64,000 nt of DNA. Source: Desulforapulum autotrophicum. GTDB taxonomy: Bacteria > Desulfobacterota > Desulfobacteria > Desulfobacterales > Desulfolunaceae. Location of the stretch: NCBI GenBank assembly GCA_020723285.1, contig DYJE01000023.1:18374-82373 (forward strand). Direction: 5' to 3'. Made by a program: the position numbers and the translations under genes. The notes beneath the pieces are model-generated. The model did not search any database, was not told the origin of the DNA, and saw only the letters and a list, made by a program, of their open reading frames with translations. Below are positions 63,255 to 64,000 of this stretch, piece after piece (within the stretch, counting starts at the first letter, position 1; every line of letters starts with the position of its first letter).

Positions 63255-64000
63255 TCAGGGGTTGATCGCGGGGCAGTATGCTTCTTTGATGGCTTTCACG
63301 GCGGACAGGTGTTTTTTCACCTGAGTCGTTTCATCTGCCGATGTGGCGTTTTCCGCTGCTTTTTCAAGAAGTTCGGTAATGGCGGCGAAGTCCGGCGAGC
63401 CGGGGTTGTTTTTTAACGCCAGGGCCTGATCCATAAGGGACCGGAACAGGATGGGGCGGATTTCGTCTTTGGTGTAAACGTCTTTGACCTGGGCGGGTGA
63501 AACGGTGCCCGGAAGCGTGGCGATGAGGTTTTTCCCAACTGGCGCGAAAGAGCCCTGATAAACCAGGGTGTTTCCGTGTTTGGTCTTGATGTAGTAATTG
63601 GATGTGTTGCCCATGCTGAGGACGGCCAAAAACGAAAACAGGACGGCCACGGACGCGGCGATGGCTTTGACGTTCACCGGAGGCTTGACAGCCCTCAGGA
63701 TTTCGACTTTGGTTTCGATGGAGGACATTTTGGAGCCGCACTCTTGAGAGGTGCAAGCGCAGGCCGCTTCTTCTTCAGCTTTTTTGAGGGCTTCTTCTTC
63801 GGCCTTGATTCTGGCTTCCTCTTCAGCTTTTTTGCGGGCTTCTTCTTCAGCCTTGATTCTGGCTTCCTCTTCGGCTTTTTTGCGGGCTTCTTCTTCGGCC
63901 TTGATTCTGGCTTCCTCTTCGGCTTTTTTGCGGGCTTCTTCTTCGGCCTTGATTCTGGCTTCCTCTTCGGCTTTTTTGCGGGCTTCTTCTTCGGCCTTGA
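63255..64000 (-). CDS. Membrane protein with long charged repeat region (N terminus outside window)
   Basis: The minus frame is open from the stop at 63255 to the window edge, at least 248 codons. An internal ATG at 63728 is unlikely to be the start because coding runs on through it. Upstream part: repeats of AR(I/K)KAEEE, eight residues each, paired as a 16-residue unit. Then come a Cys-rich AACACTSQECGSK, a membrane helix (about AIAASVAVLFSFLAVLSM) and a C-terminal soluble domain of about 110 residues with VSPAQVKDVYTKDEIRPI. The repeats resemble TolA or single-alpha-helix stalks. Function unknown. Confidence 0.75.
   Translation of the reverse strand, partial: KAEEEARKKAEEEARIKAEEEARKKAEEEARIKAEEEARKKAEEEARIKAEEEARKKAEEEARIKAEEEALKKAEEEAACACTSQECGSKMSSIETKVEILRAVKPPVNVKAIAASVAVLFSFLAVLSMGNTSNYYIKTKHGNTLVYQGSFAPVGKNLIATLPGTVSPAQVKDVYTKDEIRPILFRSLMDQALALKNNPGSPDFAAITELLEKAAENATSADETTQVKKHLSAVKAIKEAYCPAINP
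63780..64000. repeat. 48-bp tandem repeats coding for a charged helix
   Basis: Units of 48 bases (two 24-base halves) repeat without a break to the window edge. On the + strand a half reads GCTTCTTCTTCGGCCTTGAT and the other GCTTCCTCTTCGGCTTTTTT with a few bases more. They differ at only scattered positions, so the copy number is likely variable. They encode AEEEARIK and AEEEARKK alternately. Confidence 0.9.

Noticed and set aside
63780..64000. CRISPR array
   Set aside because: The repeats are contiguous, in frame with a gene and have no spacers.

Overview
The window reads as chromosomal DNA of a strictly anaerobic, probably sulfate-reducing bacterium of the Desulfobacterota, most likely class Desulfobacteria. 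The main reasons are a FlxABCD-Hdr type NADH/heterodisulfide-reductase operon with a very long HdrA, an iron-containing alcohol dehydrogenase next to it, a corrinoid/MtaA-like methyltransferase operon with a DUF1638 protein, and long hybrid histidine kinases. No rRNA, tRNA, CRISPR array or insertion sequence was recognised. The taxonomic call is inference from gene content.

Layout. 1-1.7 kb: the start of a membrane sensor, a RelE-like orphan toxin and a HesB/IscA-like protein. 2-10.6 kb: the flx-hdr operon (minus strand), with intergenic gaps filled by palindromic repeats. 11-14 kb: a hybrid sensor kinase overlapping an iron alcohol dehydrogenase. 14.4-16.6 kb: a secreted lipase and its Lif-type foldase. 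17-19.8 kb: FxsA, a CoA-transferase/GNAT fusion and a small hypothetical gene. 20.3-27.4 kb: a complete trpEGDCFBA operon with a promoter, an upstream dyad, a Trp-rich leader peptide and an attenuator that can be read directly. 27.5-32.4 kb: a divergent defence-type pair, an AIPR protein facing a TOTE-type primase-helicase whose PLD nuclease part is split off by a one-base shift. 32.4-38.5 kb: a type IV pilus minor pilin/PilY1 operon. 38.8-45 kb: a two-component system with an odd Pro/Arg-rich sensor loop, facing three exported proteins, two of them paralogues with no function I recognise. 45.2-49 kb: SNF2 helicase and SWIM-domain partner. 49.3-51.6 kb: a TetR regulator, methyltransferase and SRPBCC protein sharing one operator. 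52-58.1 kb: a phosphorylase-like protein converging on an operon of a 45-residue membrane protein, corrinoid protein, MtaA-like protein, DUF1638 protein and hybrid kinase. 58.5-59.3 kb: a zeta-toxin locus broken by an in-frame stop. 59.7-62.9 kb: carB. The right edge cuts a repeat-rich membrane protein.

How the genes fit together. The flx-hdr genes would couple NADH to ferredoxin and a thiol/disulfide carrier by flavin-based electron bifurcation, and the neighbouring alcohol dehydrogenase gives a plausible NAD(H) link, as in the Desulfovibrio vulgaris flx-hdr/adh locus. The trp operon appears to be controlled by leader-peptide attenuation. The best candidates for undescribed biology are the AIPR/TOTE/PLD island, the two-component system with its paralogous exported proteins, and the corrinoid operon whose MtaA-like protein lacks the expected zinc cysteines.

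Limits: all domain calls are by eye. No searches or alignments were run.
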